Shown here one piece after another: positions 17,446 through 25,568 of a stretch of DNA of 39,026 nucleotides (position 1 is the stretch's first letter; the number at the start of each line of letters is the position of its first letter). Origin of the DNA: Anaerolineaceae bacterium (lineage in GTDB: Bacteria; Chloroflexota; Anaerolineae; Anaerolineales; Anaerolineaceae); contig JAFGLU010000020.1 in the NCBI GenBank assembly GCA_016927865.1, positions 1 to 39,026 on the forward strand, written 5' to 3'. The notes under the pieces are model-generated. The model saw only the letters and a program-made list of their open reading frames with translations, ran no database searches and was not told where the DNA came from. The translations under genes were made by a program, and so were the position numbers.

Positions 17446-18414
17446 ATGAAAATTCTAATTGCAGGATACGGTTCAATCGGTCGGCGGCACATGCGCAATT
17501 TACTGGCCTTGGGCGAGCGCGACATCGTGCTCTTTCGCTCGCGCCGCAGTACCTTGCCCGAAGATGAAATTGCCGGTTTCCCGGTGGAAACCGACCTGCA
17601 ATCCGCCCTGGCGCACAAACCCCAGGCCGTGGTCATCTCCAACCCCACCGCCCTGCACCTTGATGTCGCTATTCCCGCCGCCGAAGCAGGCTGTCACATC
17701 CTGATGGAAAAACCGGTCTCCCATTCCCTGGATCGCCTGGATACATTGCAAACAGCACTCGATCAAAGCGGCAGCAAACTGCTGGTGGGCTTCCAACTGC
17801 GCTTCCACCCCACCTTGCGCAAAGCGGCCGAACTGCTGGCCTCCGGTACCATTGGCCGCCCACTGGCTGCCCGCGCGCACTGGGGCGAGTACCTGCCCAA
17901 CTGGCACCCCTGGGAAGATTATCGCCAGGGCTATGCCGCTCGCGCCGATCTGGGCGGGGGCGTGGTGCTAACCCTCACCCACCCGTTCGATTACCTGCGC
18001 TGGCTGCTGGGCGAAACCCGTGTGGAATGGGCGGCAGGCGGTTCGTTGGGCCTGGGCCTGGACGTAGAGGATACTGCCGAAATTGGCCTGCGCTTCGACA
18101 GCGGCGCCGTCGGCAGTGTGCATCTGGATTACCTCCAGCAGCCGCCCACCCACACTCTGGAAATCATCGGTTCGCAGGGTACCCTGCGCTGGGATAACGC
18201 TACCGCGGTGCTGTCCTTGTTCCAGGCAGGTCAGGAAGATTGGCAAACCTTCGCAGCGCCAGAAGGTTTTGAGCGCAACTGGCTGTTCATGGAAGAGACC
18301 AAGCACTTTTTGGCTGTGGCGCGCGGAGAAATCGAACCACTATGCACGCTGCACGACGGCGTGCGCGCCCTGGAACTGGCCCTGGCGGCTCGCCAGATGA
18401 TTACCGGGGCGTGA
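17446..18414 (+). CDS. Gfo/Idh/MocA family sugar oxidoreductase
   Basis: A 322-residue NAD(P)-dependent dehydrogenase. The N-terminal Rossmann domain opens KILIAGYGSIGRRHMRN with GYGSIG at 7-12. The family EKP motif is in LMEKPVSHSLDR (about 85-96), and GFQLRFHPTLR follows. The C-terminal half has DLGGGVVLTLTHPFDYLRWL (from about 170), where Asp and His are the catalytic acid/base candidates. Such enzymes oxidise or reduce hydroxyl/keto groups of free or nucleotide sugars. It opens the second run of genes, so it probably acts on a precursor made there. ATG 17446 has GGAG 5 nt upstream; a GTG two codons earlier is less likely. Confidence 0.85.
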   Translation: MKILIAGYGSIGRRHMRNLLALGERDIVLFRSRRSTLPEDEIAGFPVETDLQSALAHKPQAVVISNPTALHLDVAIPAAEAGCHILMEKPVSHSLDRLDTLQTALDQSGSKLLVGFQLRFHPTLRKAAELLASGTIGRPLAARAHWGEYLPNWHPWEDYRQGYAARADLGGGVVLTLTHPFDYLRWLLGETRVEWAAGGSLGLGLDVEDTAEIGLRFDSGAVGSVHLDYLQQPPTHTLEIIGSQGTLRWDNATAVLSLFQAGQEDWQTFAAPEGFERNWLFMEETKHFLAVARGEIEPLCTLHDGVRALELALAARQMITGA

Positions 18415-18434
18415 TTGTTGTTGGAGTACAGAAA

Positions 18435-20102
18435 ATGATGAAAACTATAACGCCATCCAAATGGATTACCTGGGGCACACTGCTCATCCTGGCTGCTTAT
18501 GCCGTCTACGCGGGGATCTTTATCTACCAGAGCAGCTTTGTCTATGAAGGCGAGCGCATCTTTATCCTCTTCGACGATGCTACCATCTCGATGCAATATG
18601 CGCGTAACCTGGCCAATGGGGCCGGGCCGGTGTGGAACGCGGGTGGTGAGCGCGTGGAAGGCTTCACAAATCCGCTATGGGTGGCTTTCATGGCTTTGTT
18701 CCACCTGCTGCCGATCGCTTATTCCAAAATGGCGTTGTTCATTCAAGTTAGTGGCGCCATTTTTGTCATGCTCTCGCTGGTGTATGTGAAAAAGATTACC
18801 GCGTTTATCACCAACAACAATACTTGGGCCACGCTGTTAGCCGTTTTCACCACCGCCTTTTACTACCCGTTGAGTAACTGGAGTTTGCTGGGCACCGAGG
18901 TCAGCATCCTCGTTCTAATCACAGTGGTAGGCGCGTGGTTGGCCATTCGCCCGCAACCAGGGAAACCTTTTAGCATCGGCCCTTACCTCGTTCTTGGTGT
19001 TGGAATCCTGGTGCGCCTGGACATGGCTGTTCCCTACCTCATCTTGTGGGCTTTCCTGTTCTGGTTTGACAAAGCTAACCGGCGCAAGCATTTGCTGTGG
19101 GGCGCGCTTGGGCTGGTAGTTTTCCTTGGCGGGCAGACGCTGCTGCGCCTGTGGTATTACGGTGATCCCTTGCCCAACACCTATTATTTGAAGATGACCG
19201 GCATGGACACTTTCCTGCGCATTAAGCGCGGGCTGTACGTGTTTGCCAAATTCGCCTGGAACTTGGGGCCGGTGTTTGTGGCGCTGCCATTCCTGGTGTT
19301 TGCTTTCAAGCGCAACCGGTACACGCTGCTGACCATGCTGCTGTTCCTGGGTCAGTGCGCTTACAGTGTGTATGTTGGTGGAGACGCCTGGGAGCATCGC
19401 GGCGGTGCCAACCGCTTCATCGCGCTGGGCATGCCTTTCTTTATGATTTTGTTCTCAATGACCTCGGTTTACCTCTTCGACCTGCTCAAGGACCACGGAT
19501 TGAAGGAGTTTACCGGGAAGGTGCGTGGCTGGGTGACGCCGGTGGTCAATTTCTGCCTGGCGGGGTTTGTCTTCCTCAGCCTGGTCAACTTTAATACCCT
19601 GTTGGATGGCAACTCGCTCAAATACTGGCTGCTGCTGCAGCCGACCGTCTTCTCGCCCGGAAGCCAACGCTACGCGGTGGATGGGCTGCTGATCAAGAGC
19701 TTGACCACGCCGGAGGCCAAAATCCTGGTGGGCGCGGCGGGCAATGTAGCCTATTTCTCCGAGCGCTTCTCTTATGACATGATGGGCAAGGCCGATTACG
19801 AAATTGCCCGCCAGGATGTGAAAATTCCTGCCGACCTCGATTCGCTGACCTTCCTCCAGCCGGGGCATTACAAATACGATTATTCTATTTCCATTGGGCG
19901 TTATCAACCCGATGTGCTGGTGGAACTTAAACGCTACACTGATGAGGAGTTTCTGCCTTATCTCGACAACTATGAGAAGGTCACGGTTAATAAACACGCC
20001 ATGTATTTTCTCAAAGACTCGCCCAATGTGCGCTGGGACGTGCTGGAGGCTTACCGCACCGCTCCAGACGAGACCACGGCTCCGCTGGATGTGACTCCAT
20101 AG
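18435..20102 (+). CDS. Multi-spanning GT-C-type glycosyltransferase (AftB-like pattern)
   Basis: A 555-residue membrane protein with an N-terminal transmembrane helix (about 12-32) followed by an outer loop. The loop carries FDDATISMQYARNLANGAG (46-64) and ERVEGFTNPLWV (72-83). This DDA..S..YARNLA.G.G....G.RVEG.TN.LW pattern is the hallmark of a GT-C group near arabinofuranosyl and mannosyl transferases; Asp47 and Asp48 are the likely catalytic acids. About ten hydrophobic segments follow, then a soluble C-terminal region of about 130 residues. GT-C enzymes take sugars from polyprenyl-phosphate on the outer face of the membrane. It starts 20 bp after the oxidoreductase gene. Confidence 0.78.
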   Translation: MMKTITPSKWITWGTLLILAAYAVYAGIFIYQSSFVYEGERIFILFDDATISMQYARNLANGAGPVWNAGGERVEGFTNPLWVAFMALFHLLPIAYSKMALFIQVSGAIFVMLSLVYVKKITAFITNNNTWATLLAVFTTAFYYPLSNWSLLGTEVSILVLITVVGAWLAIRPQPGKPFSIGPYLVLGVGILVRLDMAVPYLILWAFLFWFDKANRRKHLLWGALGLVVFLGGQTLLRLWYYGDPLPNTYYLKMTGMDTFLRIKRGLYVFAKFAWNLGPVFVALPFLVFAFKRNRYTLLTMLLFLGQCAYSVYVGGDAWEHRGGANRFIALGMPFFMILFSMTSVYLFDLLKDHGLKEFTGKVRGWVTPVVNFCLAGFVFLSLVNFNTLLDGNSLKYWLLLQPTVFSPGSQRYAVDGLLIKSLTTPEAKILVGAAGNVAYFSERFSYDMMGKADYEIARQDVKIPADLDSLTFLQPGHYKYDYSISIGRYQPDVLVELKRYTDEEFLPYLDNYEKVTVNKHAMYFLKDSPNVRWDVLEAYRTAPDETTAPLDVTP

Positions 20103-20117
20103 TCTGTTCAATTACTT

Positions 20118-20126
20118 TGTTATAAT
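20118..20126 (+). promoter_or_regulatory. Extended -10 promoter element ahead of the lipoprotein gene
   Basis: TGTTATAAT gives a perfect TATAAT (20121-20126) with the upstream TG of an extended -10. No good -35 box is found at 16-18 bp, which extended -10 promoters can do without. The lipoprotein ATG follows 43 bp on, after a small CCGGC/GCCGG stem (20137-20153). It could give internal transcription of the second half of the cluster. Confidence 0.45.
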
Positions 20127-20168
20127 CAAGGGTTGTCCGGCGCCCGAAGCCGGCCCCTGGTGAGGTAA

Positions 20169-20933
20169 ATGATGAAAAAAAGTTTTGTTTTTGTTTCCAT
20201 CTTGTTGATGATTGTGATTTTTGCCGCGGCATGCGCGCCCGCCGCTACCCCCGAGCCGACACAAACTGCCAGCCCGGTCCCGCCTACGGAGACACCTGAG
20301 CCGAGTGATACGCCCACGCTGACGCCTACCGAAACGTTGACGCCCAGCCCGAGCCCTAGCCCGCTGCCCAGCTTAACCCCAACGCCTTCCAATACGCCCA
20401 CCCCGGTGGTAGCGTTTGACCAGTCCGAAGTGATTTCCTATTCCGAGGAACCCGGCAGTTACTTGCTGGTGCTTAAACTTCCGGGGGTGTATAAAAATTA
20501 CGATATCAAAGTAGATAACTACGATTACATCGGTTACTTTGACCCCGCTTATCCGGACCGATTGTTTGCCCGGGGATATAATCGCCCGACTTTCTCTAAG
20601 GACATCAAGATTGTCTTTTATGACATCGAGACGAAGGCCGAGTTGTATTCCTCGACCATCATGATTGCCATCAGGCCCACCCTGCTGCCGGTGGCCTGGA
20701 ACGTATCGAATAATTGCGACGACCGCGGGAAAAACGTCACCTGTGAATATGAATGTCGCATCAGCCCTGCGGATGGAAACCCCTGCCTGGCAGCCTCCTG
20801 TTATGACGCTTGCGGCCCGTATTTCTCGGTGAATTCATGCCCTCCGGATATGACTGCGCCCTTTAATATGTGCAACTCAGATCAGGAGCGTCGACTGACC
20901 GCCCTGTATGGCGTGATTTACAACGGTGATTAA
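20169..20933 (+). CDS. Secreted lipoprotein with Thr/Pro linker and Cys-rich C-terminus
   Basis: A 254-residue protein. Residues 1-23 are a lipoprotein signal: basic MMKK, a hydrophobic core [14 protein letters not shown] and the lipobox AAAC, so Cys23 would be acylated and the protein tethered outside the membrane. Residues 24-80 are a Thr/Pro/Ser/Glu linker (TPEP, TPTE, SPSPS), a spacer often glycosylated in other bacteria. The globular part (about 82-254) has a Tyr/Asp-rich beta section ([18 protein letters not shown]), then six or more Cys ([34 protein letters not shown]) that could form disulfides. I recognise no domain. It stands alone amid cytosolic sugar enzymes; it may bind or display the exported glycan, or be unrelated. 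Confidence 0.8.
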   Translation: MMKKSFVFVSILLMIVIFAAACAPAATPEPTQTASPVPPTETPEPSDTPTLTPTETLTPSPSPSPLPSLTPTPSNTPTPVVAFDQSEVISYSEEPGSYLLVLKLPGVYKNYDIKVDNYDYIGYFDPAYPDRLFARGYNRPTFSKDIKIVFYDIETKAELYSSTIMIAIRPTLLPVAWNVSNNCDDRGKNVTCEYECRISPADGNPCLAASCYDACGPYFSVNSCPPDMTAPFNMCNSDQERRLTALYGVIYNGD

Positions 20934-20960
20934 TCTCTCGCTTGAGAGAGGAGTGTTTGC

Positions 20961-21782
20961 ATGAGCGACGTACTCGAAAAATTTAGCTTGAACGGCCGGG
21001 GCGCGGTGGTGACCGGCGGGGCGGGTCTGCTGGGGAAGGAATTCTGCCGCACCCTGGCGCAAGCCGGGGCGGGCGTGGTACTGGCGGACTTGAACGCCGA
21101 GGCCGCCCTGGCCACGGCGGAAGAGCTGCGCAAGGAAGGCTTGAACGTTATCCACGCCGCTGTGGATGTGACGCAGCCGGACTCGGTGCAGGCGATGGTG
21201 GATGCTTGCGTGGAGGACTTTGGTCGCCTGGACGTGATTGTCAACAGCGCGGCCATGGACCCCAAGTTCGATGCCTCTCAGGCTGGACAGCACCGCAACA
21301 CTTTCGAGGATTACCCCTTAGAAATGTGGAAGCAGACCATGGAAGTGAATCTGACCGGTGTATTCCTGTGCTGCCAGGCGGCGGCCCGCCAGATGGTAGC
21401 GCAGGGCAGCGGTTCGATCATCAATATCTGCTCAACCTACGGTCTGGTGCCTCCCGATCAACGCATCTACGAGAAACCGGGCCAGCCCAAGCAGTTCAAA
21501 CCTGCTTTTTATACGACAACCAAGGCCGGTGTACTGGGTTTGACCAAGTACATTGCCTCGTACTACGCCGAGACTAAAATCCGCGCCAACTGCCTCACCC
21601 CTGGCGGCGTGTATAACAACCACGACGAGACCTTCACCCGCAACTACGCCTACCGAACCATCATGGGACGCATGGCCGAGCGTGACGAGATGAACGGGGC
21701 GTTGCTCTTCCTGGCTTCCGATGCCTCCTCCTATATGACCGGCGGCAATGTGATTGTCGACGGGGGGTGGACGGTATGGTAA
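20961..21782 (+). CDS. SDR oxidoreductase, PtmA-like
   Basis: A 273-residue classical SDR. TGGAGLLG (18-25) binds the cofactor, NSAAMD is at about 95-100, SIINICSTYG supplies the catalytic Ser region, and Tyr184/Lys188 (YTTTK) are the active pair. The tail DASSYMTGGNVIVDGGWTVW is standard. Its insert PPDQRIYEKPGQPKQFKPAF (near 162-181) is reminiscent of the PtmA-type SDRs that sit beside NeuA/NeuB genes in legionaminic acid loci. It overlaps the CMP-nonulosonate synthetase gene by 7 bp, which suggests it works on the same sugar, perhaps oxidising or epimerising a precursor. It starts 28 bp after the lipoprotein with its own GAGAGG ribosome site. Confidence 0.85.
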   Translation: MSDVLEKFSLNGRGAVVTGGAGLLGKEFCRTLAQAGAGVVLADLNAEAALATAEELRKEGLNVIHAAVDVTQPDSVQAMVDACVEDFGRLDVIVNSAAMDPKFDASQAGQHRNTFEDYPLEMWKQTMEVNLTGVFLCCQAAARQMVAQGSGSIINICSTYGLVPPDQRIYEKPGQPKQFKPAFYTTTKAGVLGLTKYIASYYAETKIRANCLTPGGVYNNHDETFTRNYAYRTIMGRMAERDEMNGALLFLASDASSYMTGGNVIVDGGWTVW

Positions 21783-22996
21783 AGCCCGAAGTGCTGGCGA
21801 TCATCCCGGCGCGGGGCGGTTCCAAGGGCATTCCGCGTAAGAATATCAAGAACTTTGCTGGTCACCCTTTGATTGCCTACAGCATCGAGGCGGGCCTCTC
21901 GGCCGAAACCGTTACGCGGGTGATCGTCTCGACCGATGACGAAGAGATCGCCGCCGTTGCGCGCGAATATGGCGCCGAGACGCCCTTCCTGCGCCCGGCG
22001 GAGTTTGCCCAGGATCGCACTACCGACCTGCCGGTCTTCCAGCACGCGCTGGAATGGCTGGCTGAGCATGAGAATTACCGCCCAGATGTGGTGGTGCAGT
22101 TGCGCCCCACTTCCCCGGTGCGCCCGCCCAACCTGGTGGACGAGGCCGTGCGCACCCTGCTGGTGAATCCGGAAGCCGATTCGGTGCGCGGGGTGGTGCC
22201 CGCCGGGCAAAACCCGCACAAGATGTGGCGCATCGACCCGCAAAGCGGAGTCATGCGCAACCTGCTGGATGTGGAAGGCATCGCAGAACCCTACAACGCT
22301 CCCCGCCAGGCTCTGCCGCCTGTCTACTGGCAGACCGGGCACATCGATGCTATTCGCCCGGCAGCCATTTTGAGCGGCACGATGAGCGGTAAGGTGATTT
22401 TGCCCGTTTACATCGACCCGCCCTACACGGTGGATATCGACACGCCCAAAGATTGGGCCCGCTCGGAGTGGCTGGTGTGGTACAGCGACCTGGAGATCGT
22501 CTATCCGCGCAATCGCCGTCGCCCGCTGCCCCCCAAAGTGGATTTGGTAGTGCTCGATTTTGACGGCGTGCTCACCGATAACCGCGTGTGGGTGAGCGAA
22601 AACGGCAGCGAGATGGTGGCTGCTAACCGCAGCGATAGCCTGGGCATCCGTTATTTACGCAACAAGGGCGTACAGGTAATCGTGCTGTCTACCGAGATCA
22701 ACCCGGTGGTTTCGGCACGCTGCCGCAAGATGAAAATTCAAGCCTACCAAGGCATCGAAGACAAAGCTGGTGCTTTGCCGGGGATCATGGCGGACCTGGG
22801 CGTGAGCGCGGAAAATACCATTTACTTGGGCAACGATACCAACGATGTGCCCTGCTTCTCGCAGGTGGCCTGTGCGCTGGCGGTCGCCGACGCGCAGCCA
22901 TTTGCCCGCCGCCAGGCCGATATTATCCTCAGCCGCAACGGTGGTCACGGCGCGGTGCGCGAACTGTGCGACTTGTTGTTGGCGCGATTTGACTAA
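21776..22996 (+). CDS. neuA: CMP-nonulosonate synthetase fused to a KdsC-like HAD phosphatase domain
   Basis: A 406-residue two-domain protein. Residues 1-235 are an acylneuraminate cytidylyltransferase: LAIIPARGGSKGIPRKN (7-23) binds CTP, VSTDDEEI and QLRPTSPVR follow as in NeuA. Residues 255-406 are a KdsC-like HAD domain: nucleophile and acid in LDFDGVLTDN (Asp261, Asp263), LST (304-306), Lys330, and motif IV LGNDTND (351-357). In motif IV the first metal-binding acid is Asn353, while Asp354 and Asp357 are kept, so activity is likely but not certain. Vertebrate CMAS has a comparable fusion. A phosphatase fused to the CMP-transferring domain fits a route through a 9-phosphorylated nonulosonate. 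It overlaps the SDR before it; the ATG at 21776 is preferred over a GTG three codons earlier. Confidence 0.9.
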   Translation: MVKPEVLAIIPARGGSKGIPRKNIKNFAGHPLIAYSIEAGLSAETVTRVIVSTDDEEIAAVAREYGAETPFLRPAEFAQDRTTDLPVFQHALEWLAEHENYRPDVVVQLRPTSPVRPPNLVDEAVRTLLVNPEADSVRGVVPAGQNPHKMWRIDPQSGVMRNLLDVEGIAEPYNAPRQALPPVYWQTGHIDAIRPAAILSGTMSGKVILPVYIDPPYTVDIDTPKDWARSEWLVWYSDLEIVYPRNRRRPLPPKVDLVVLDFDGVLTDNRVWVSENGSEMVAANRSDSLGIRYLRNKGVQVIVLSTEINPVVSARCRKMKIQAYQGIEDKAGALPGIMADLGVSAENTIYLGNDTNDVPCFSQVACALAVADAQPFARRQADIILSRNGGHGAVRELCDLLLARFD

Positions 22997-23006
22997 CGCA
23001 AATTTA

Positions 23007-23039
23007 AAACCCTAAGGGTCTTAAAGACCCTTAGGGTTT
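23007..23039 (+). terminator. Perfect hairpin between neuA-HAD and the second neuB
   Basis: AAACCCTAAGGGTCTT (23007-23022) is followed after one base by its exact complement (23024-23039): a 16-bp near-loopless palindrome. The right arm ends in GGGTTT, a short T-run only. A second small hairpin with the same AACCCT/AGGGTT core lies at 23049-23061, just before the AGGAG ribosome site (23069-23073). As co-directional genes lie on both sides, it may be an internal terminator, an attenuator or an RNA processing site. Confidence 0.6.
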
Positions 23040-23079
23040 AGACCACACAACCCTCAGGGTTATCAAACAGGAGTAAAAA

Positions 23080-23952
23080 ATGCCTCGAGCAGTCAAGATT
23101 GGAAATCGATTTGTGGGTGACGGCTACCCCACCTATATCACCGCCGAAATCGGCATCAACCATAACGGTGACCTGAACATCGCCAAGAAGATGATCTTTG
23201 AATCGCACCGCAATGGCCTCGATTCGGTCAAGTTCCAGAAGCGCACCCCCGAAATCTGCGTGCCCCGCGACCAATGGGACATCATGCGCGAGACCCCCTG
23301 GGGCTATATCAGCTACATCGAGTACCGCCGCAAGATGGAATTTGGCCAGGAAGAGTACGCCGAGATCGACCGCTACTGCAAAGAGTTGGGCATAGACTGG
23401 TTCGCCTCGGTGTGGGATGAGCCCTCGGTAGATTTCCTCGAGCAGTTCAACCCGTTGGCCTACAAAGTGCCTTCGGCCGCCCTGACTGACACCAACCTGC
23501 TCAAGAAGCTGCGTGCTTCGGGGCGCCCCATCATCCTCTCCACGGGTATGTCCACCATGGAACAGATCCGCGAAGGGGTGAAGGCGACGGGAACCGACAA
23601 CCTGATCCTTACCCACGCCACCAGCACCTACCCCTGCGACCCGCACGAGTTGAATCTCAAGGTCATTCAGAAGCTGCGCGACGAGTTCCCCGTGCCGGTT
23701 GGCTACTCAGGGCACGAGGTGGGCTTGATTCCTTCGGTGGTGGCGGTGGCCATGGGCGCGTGCCTGATCGAACGGCATATCACCCTCGACCGGGCCATGT
23801 GGGGTTCCGACCAGGCTGCCTCGGTAGAACCGCAGGGTTTCGAGCGGCTGGTTAAGTACATTCGCACCACCGAAGCCTCGTTGGGCGACGGTGAAAAGCG
23901 CGTGTATGAGTCCGAGCTTTCCTCGCTCAAGAAGCTGCGCCGCTACCAGTAA
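23080..23952 (+). CDS. neuB: Short NeuB-family nonulosonate synthase lacking the SAF domain
   Basis: A 290-residue protein consisting of the NeuB TIM-barrel only. YITAEIGINHNGDLNIAKKM (19-38) and KFQKRTPE (51-58) are the PEP and sugar-binding start. His212 (YSGHEVGL) and His233 (ERHITLDRAM) are the metal ligands, and STGMST (154-159) is the phosphate-binding turn. The GSDQAASVEP motif follows (242-251). The chain stops at residue 290, where others continue into a SAF domain of about 60 residues. The clean stop and tight overlap with the next gene show this is not a truncation artefact. Beside the NeuA-KdsC fusion it could make a nonulosonate-9-phosphate (KDN or Neu5Ac type). It differs strongly from the synthase at 9397. 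Confidence 0.88.
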   Translation: MPRAVKIGNRFVGDGYPTYITAEIGINHNGDLNIAKKMIFESHRNGLDSVKFQKRTPEICVPRDQWDIMRETPWGYISYIEYRRKMEFGQEEYAEIDRYCKELGIDWFASVWDEPSVDFLEQFNPLAYKVPSAALTDTNLLKKLRASGRPIILSTGMSTMEQIREGVKATGTDNLILTHATSTYPCDPHELNLKVIQKLRDEFPVPVGYSGHEVGLIPSVVAVAMGACLIERHITLDRAMWGSDQAASVEPQGFERLVKYIRTTEASLGDGEKRVYESELSSLKKLRRYQ

Positions 23953-25565
23953 TGGCCGATGATTTGCTGACCCGCGCCAGGCGGGGCTTTAAACGTCGCT
24001 GGATTCACAGCCAGAGCAATTCGCGCATTGTCGCCTTGGGCGCGCAAGTGGCCCGCCACGCTCCGCTGCAAGCAGGTGCCCGGCCGGTGCTGTTCTTCAA
24101 TGCCTCCACTCGCCTGTTGGGGATGAGCCTCAACGCTGCTTATCAGTTGCTGGCCAGTTGGGCAGTGCAATTGGCGGGCGTGCCCACCGTGCACCTGGCC
24201 TGTCAGGGCGGGTTGTCGCGCTGCGTGCTGGGCACCGACCGAGACAACCCGGCGGTTTTGCCTCCTTGCGAGGGCTGCATTGCCCAATCGCGGGTGGTGT
24301 ACCGCAACGCAGATACGCGCTGGTTCATCTCAAAGCTCAACCCGCGCCTGGAATCTGCTCTGAACAATTTGGATTTGTCCGCCCTGATGGATTTCACCTG
24401 GCAGGATATGCCCTTGGGGCGGCTGTGCCTGCCCGCGCTGCGTTGGGCCTTACGCCGCCACACCCTGGCGGATGACGAACCCACCCGCTTCTTTCTACGC
24501 CAGTACATCCTCTCGGCGGCGCGGGTGGCGGAAGAGTTCGAGGCCTTGGTGGAGCAAAGCAACCCCCAGGCGGCGGTGATATTCAACGGGCAGTTTTACC
24601 CCGAGGCCACCGCCCGCTGGCTGGCCCTGCGCCGCGGACTGCGCGTCATCACCCACGAGGTGGGCTTGCAACCCTTCACCGCCTACTTCACCCCCGGCGA
24701 GGCCACAGCCTACCCCATTGATATCCCCGAGTCATTTGAATTGAACGACGAGCAGAATGCCCGCCTGGACGGTTACCTGGAACAGCGCATGCAAGGTAAC
24801 TTCAGCATGGCTGGAGTGCGCTTCTGGCCGCAGATGCGCGGGCTAGAGCCGTCCTTTTTGGAGAAAGCCGCGCACTTCCGCCAGATTGTGCCTGTTTTTA
24901 CAAATGTAATTTTCGACACCAGCCAACCCCATTCCAACGTGGTCTTCCCCCATATGTTTGCCTGGCTGGAGCAGGTGCTGGAGACGGCCCGAGCCCACCC
25001 CGAGACGCTCTTTGTCATCCGGGCGCACCCCGACGAATCGCGCCCGGGCAAATCCAGTCGCGAAACCGTAGCCGATTGGGCCGCTAGCCGTCAGGTTTCA
25101 ACCCTGCCCAACGTGGTCTTTGTGGATTCGGGCGAGTATCTCAGCTCCTACGAGTTAATCCAGCGGTCTAAGTTCGTTATGGTCTATAATTCCACCATTG
25201 GCCTGGAAGCCTCGCTGATGGGCGCGGCGGTGTTGTGTGCGGGCAAGGCCCGCTTCACCCAACTGCCCACAGTGTTCTTCCCCGAGACGCCCGAGGGCCA
25301 TCGCGTTCAGGCCAAGCAATTTCTGGAAGCCGAAGCGATTGAGGTCCCGGCGGAATTTCGGCGTAACGCCCGCCGCTTCCTCTATTACCAACTGTACAAA
25401 ACCTCGCTGCCGTTCAGCGCTTTCCTGGAAGAGGACGGCGTCTGGCAAGGCTACGTAAAGCTGAAAGACTTGCCCTACACCGCTTTCGACCAGCGCAATT
25501 CTGAAACTCTGCGGGTGATTGTGGACGGCATTTTGAACGAGACCCCCTTTTTGATTGAGGGCTGA
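23952..25565 (+). CDS. Capsule-synthesis GT-B protein (KpsC/KpsS-like pattern)
   Basis: A 537-residue soluble protein. A basic start (RARRGFKRRW) precedes LFFNASTRLLGMSLNAAYQL (about 48-67), a first GT-B domain. It includes a cluster of cysteines (HLACQGGLSRC, PPCEGC) near 82-113, an arrangement reminiscent of radical or metal sites but unexplained here. The C-terminal domain has LFVIRAHPDE (about 355-364), where the R.HP motif marks capsule polysaccharide transferases, and MVYNSTIGLEASLMGAAVLC (about 412-431). I infer a transferase, possibly for a CMP-nonulosonate since KpsC/KpsS use CMP-Kdo, but the link is pattern-based. Its start overlaps the short neuB stop (TAATG), so they are coupled. 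Confidence 0.65.
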   Translation: MADDLLTRARRGFKRRWIHSQSNSRIVALGAQVARHAPLQAGARPVLFFNASTRLLGMSLNAAYQLLASWAVQLAGVPTVHLACQGGLSRCVLGTDRDNPAVLPPCEGCIAQSRVVYRNADTRWFISKLNPRLESALNNLDLSALMDFTWQDMPLGRLCLPALRWALRRHTLADDEPTRFFLRQYILSAARVAEEFEALVEQSNPQAAVIFNGQFYPEATARWLALRRGLRVITHEVGLQPFTAYFTPGEATAYPIDIPESFELNDEQNARLDGYLEQRMQGNFSMAGVRFWPQMRGLEPSFLEKAAHFRQIVPVFTNVIFDTSQPHSNVVFPHMFAWLEQVLETARAHPETLFVIRAHPDESRPGKSSRETVADWAASRQVSTLPNVVFVDSGEYLSSYELIQRSKFVMVYNSTIGLEASLMGAAVLCAGKARFTQLPTVFFPETPEGHRVQAKQFLEAEAIEVPAEFRRNARRFLYYQLYKTSLPFSAFLEEDGVWQGYVKLKDLPYTAFDQRNSETLRVIVDGILNETPFLIEG

Positions 25566-25568
25566 AGT

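Noticed and set aside
23080..23952. Truncated NeuB pseudogene
   Set aside because: All barrel motifs and both metal histidines are intact, the ribosome site is good and the stop overlaps the next gene cleanly, so it looks like a natural short form.
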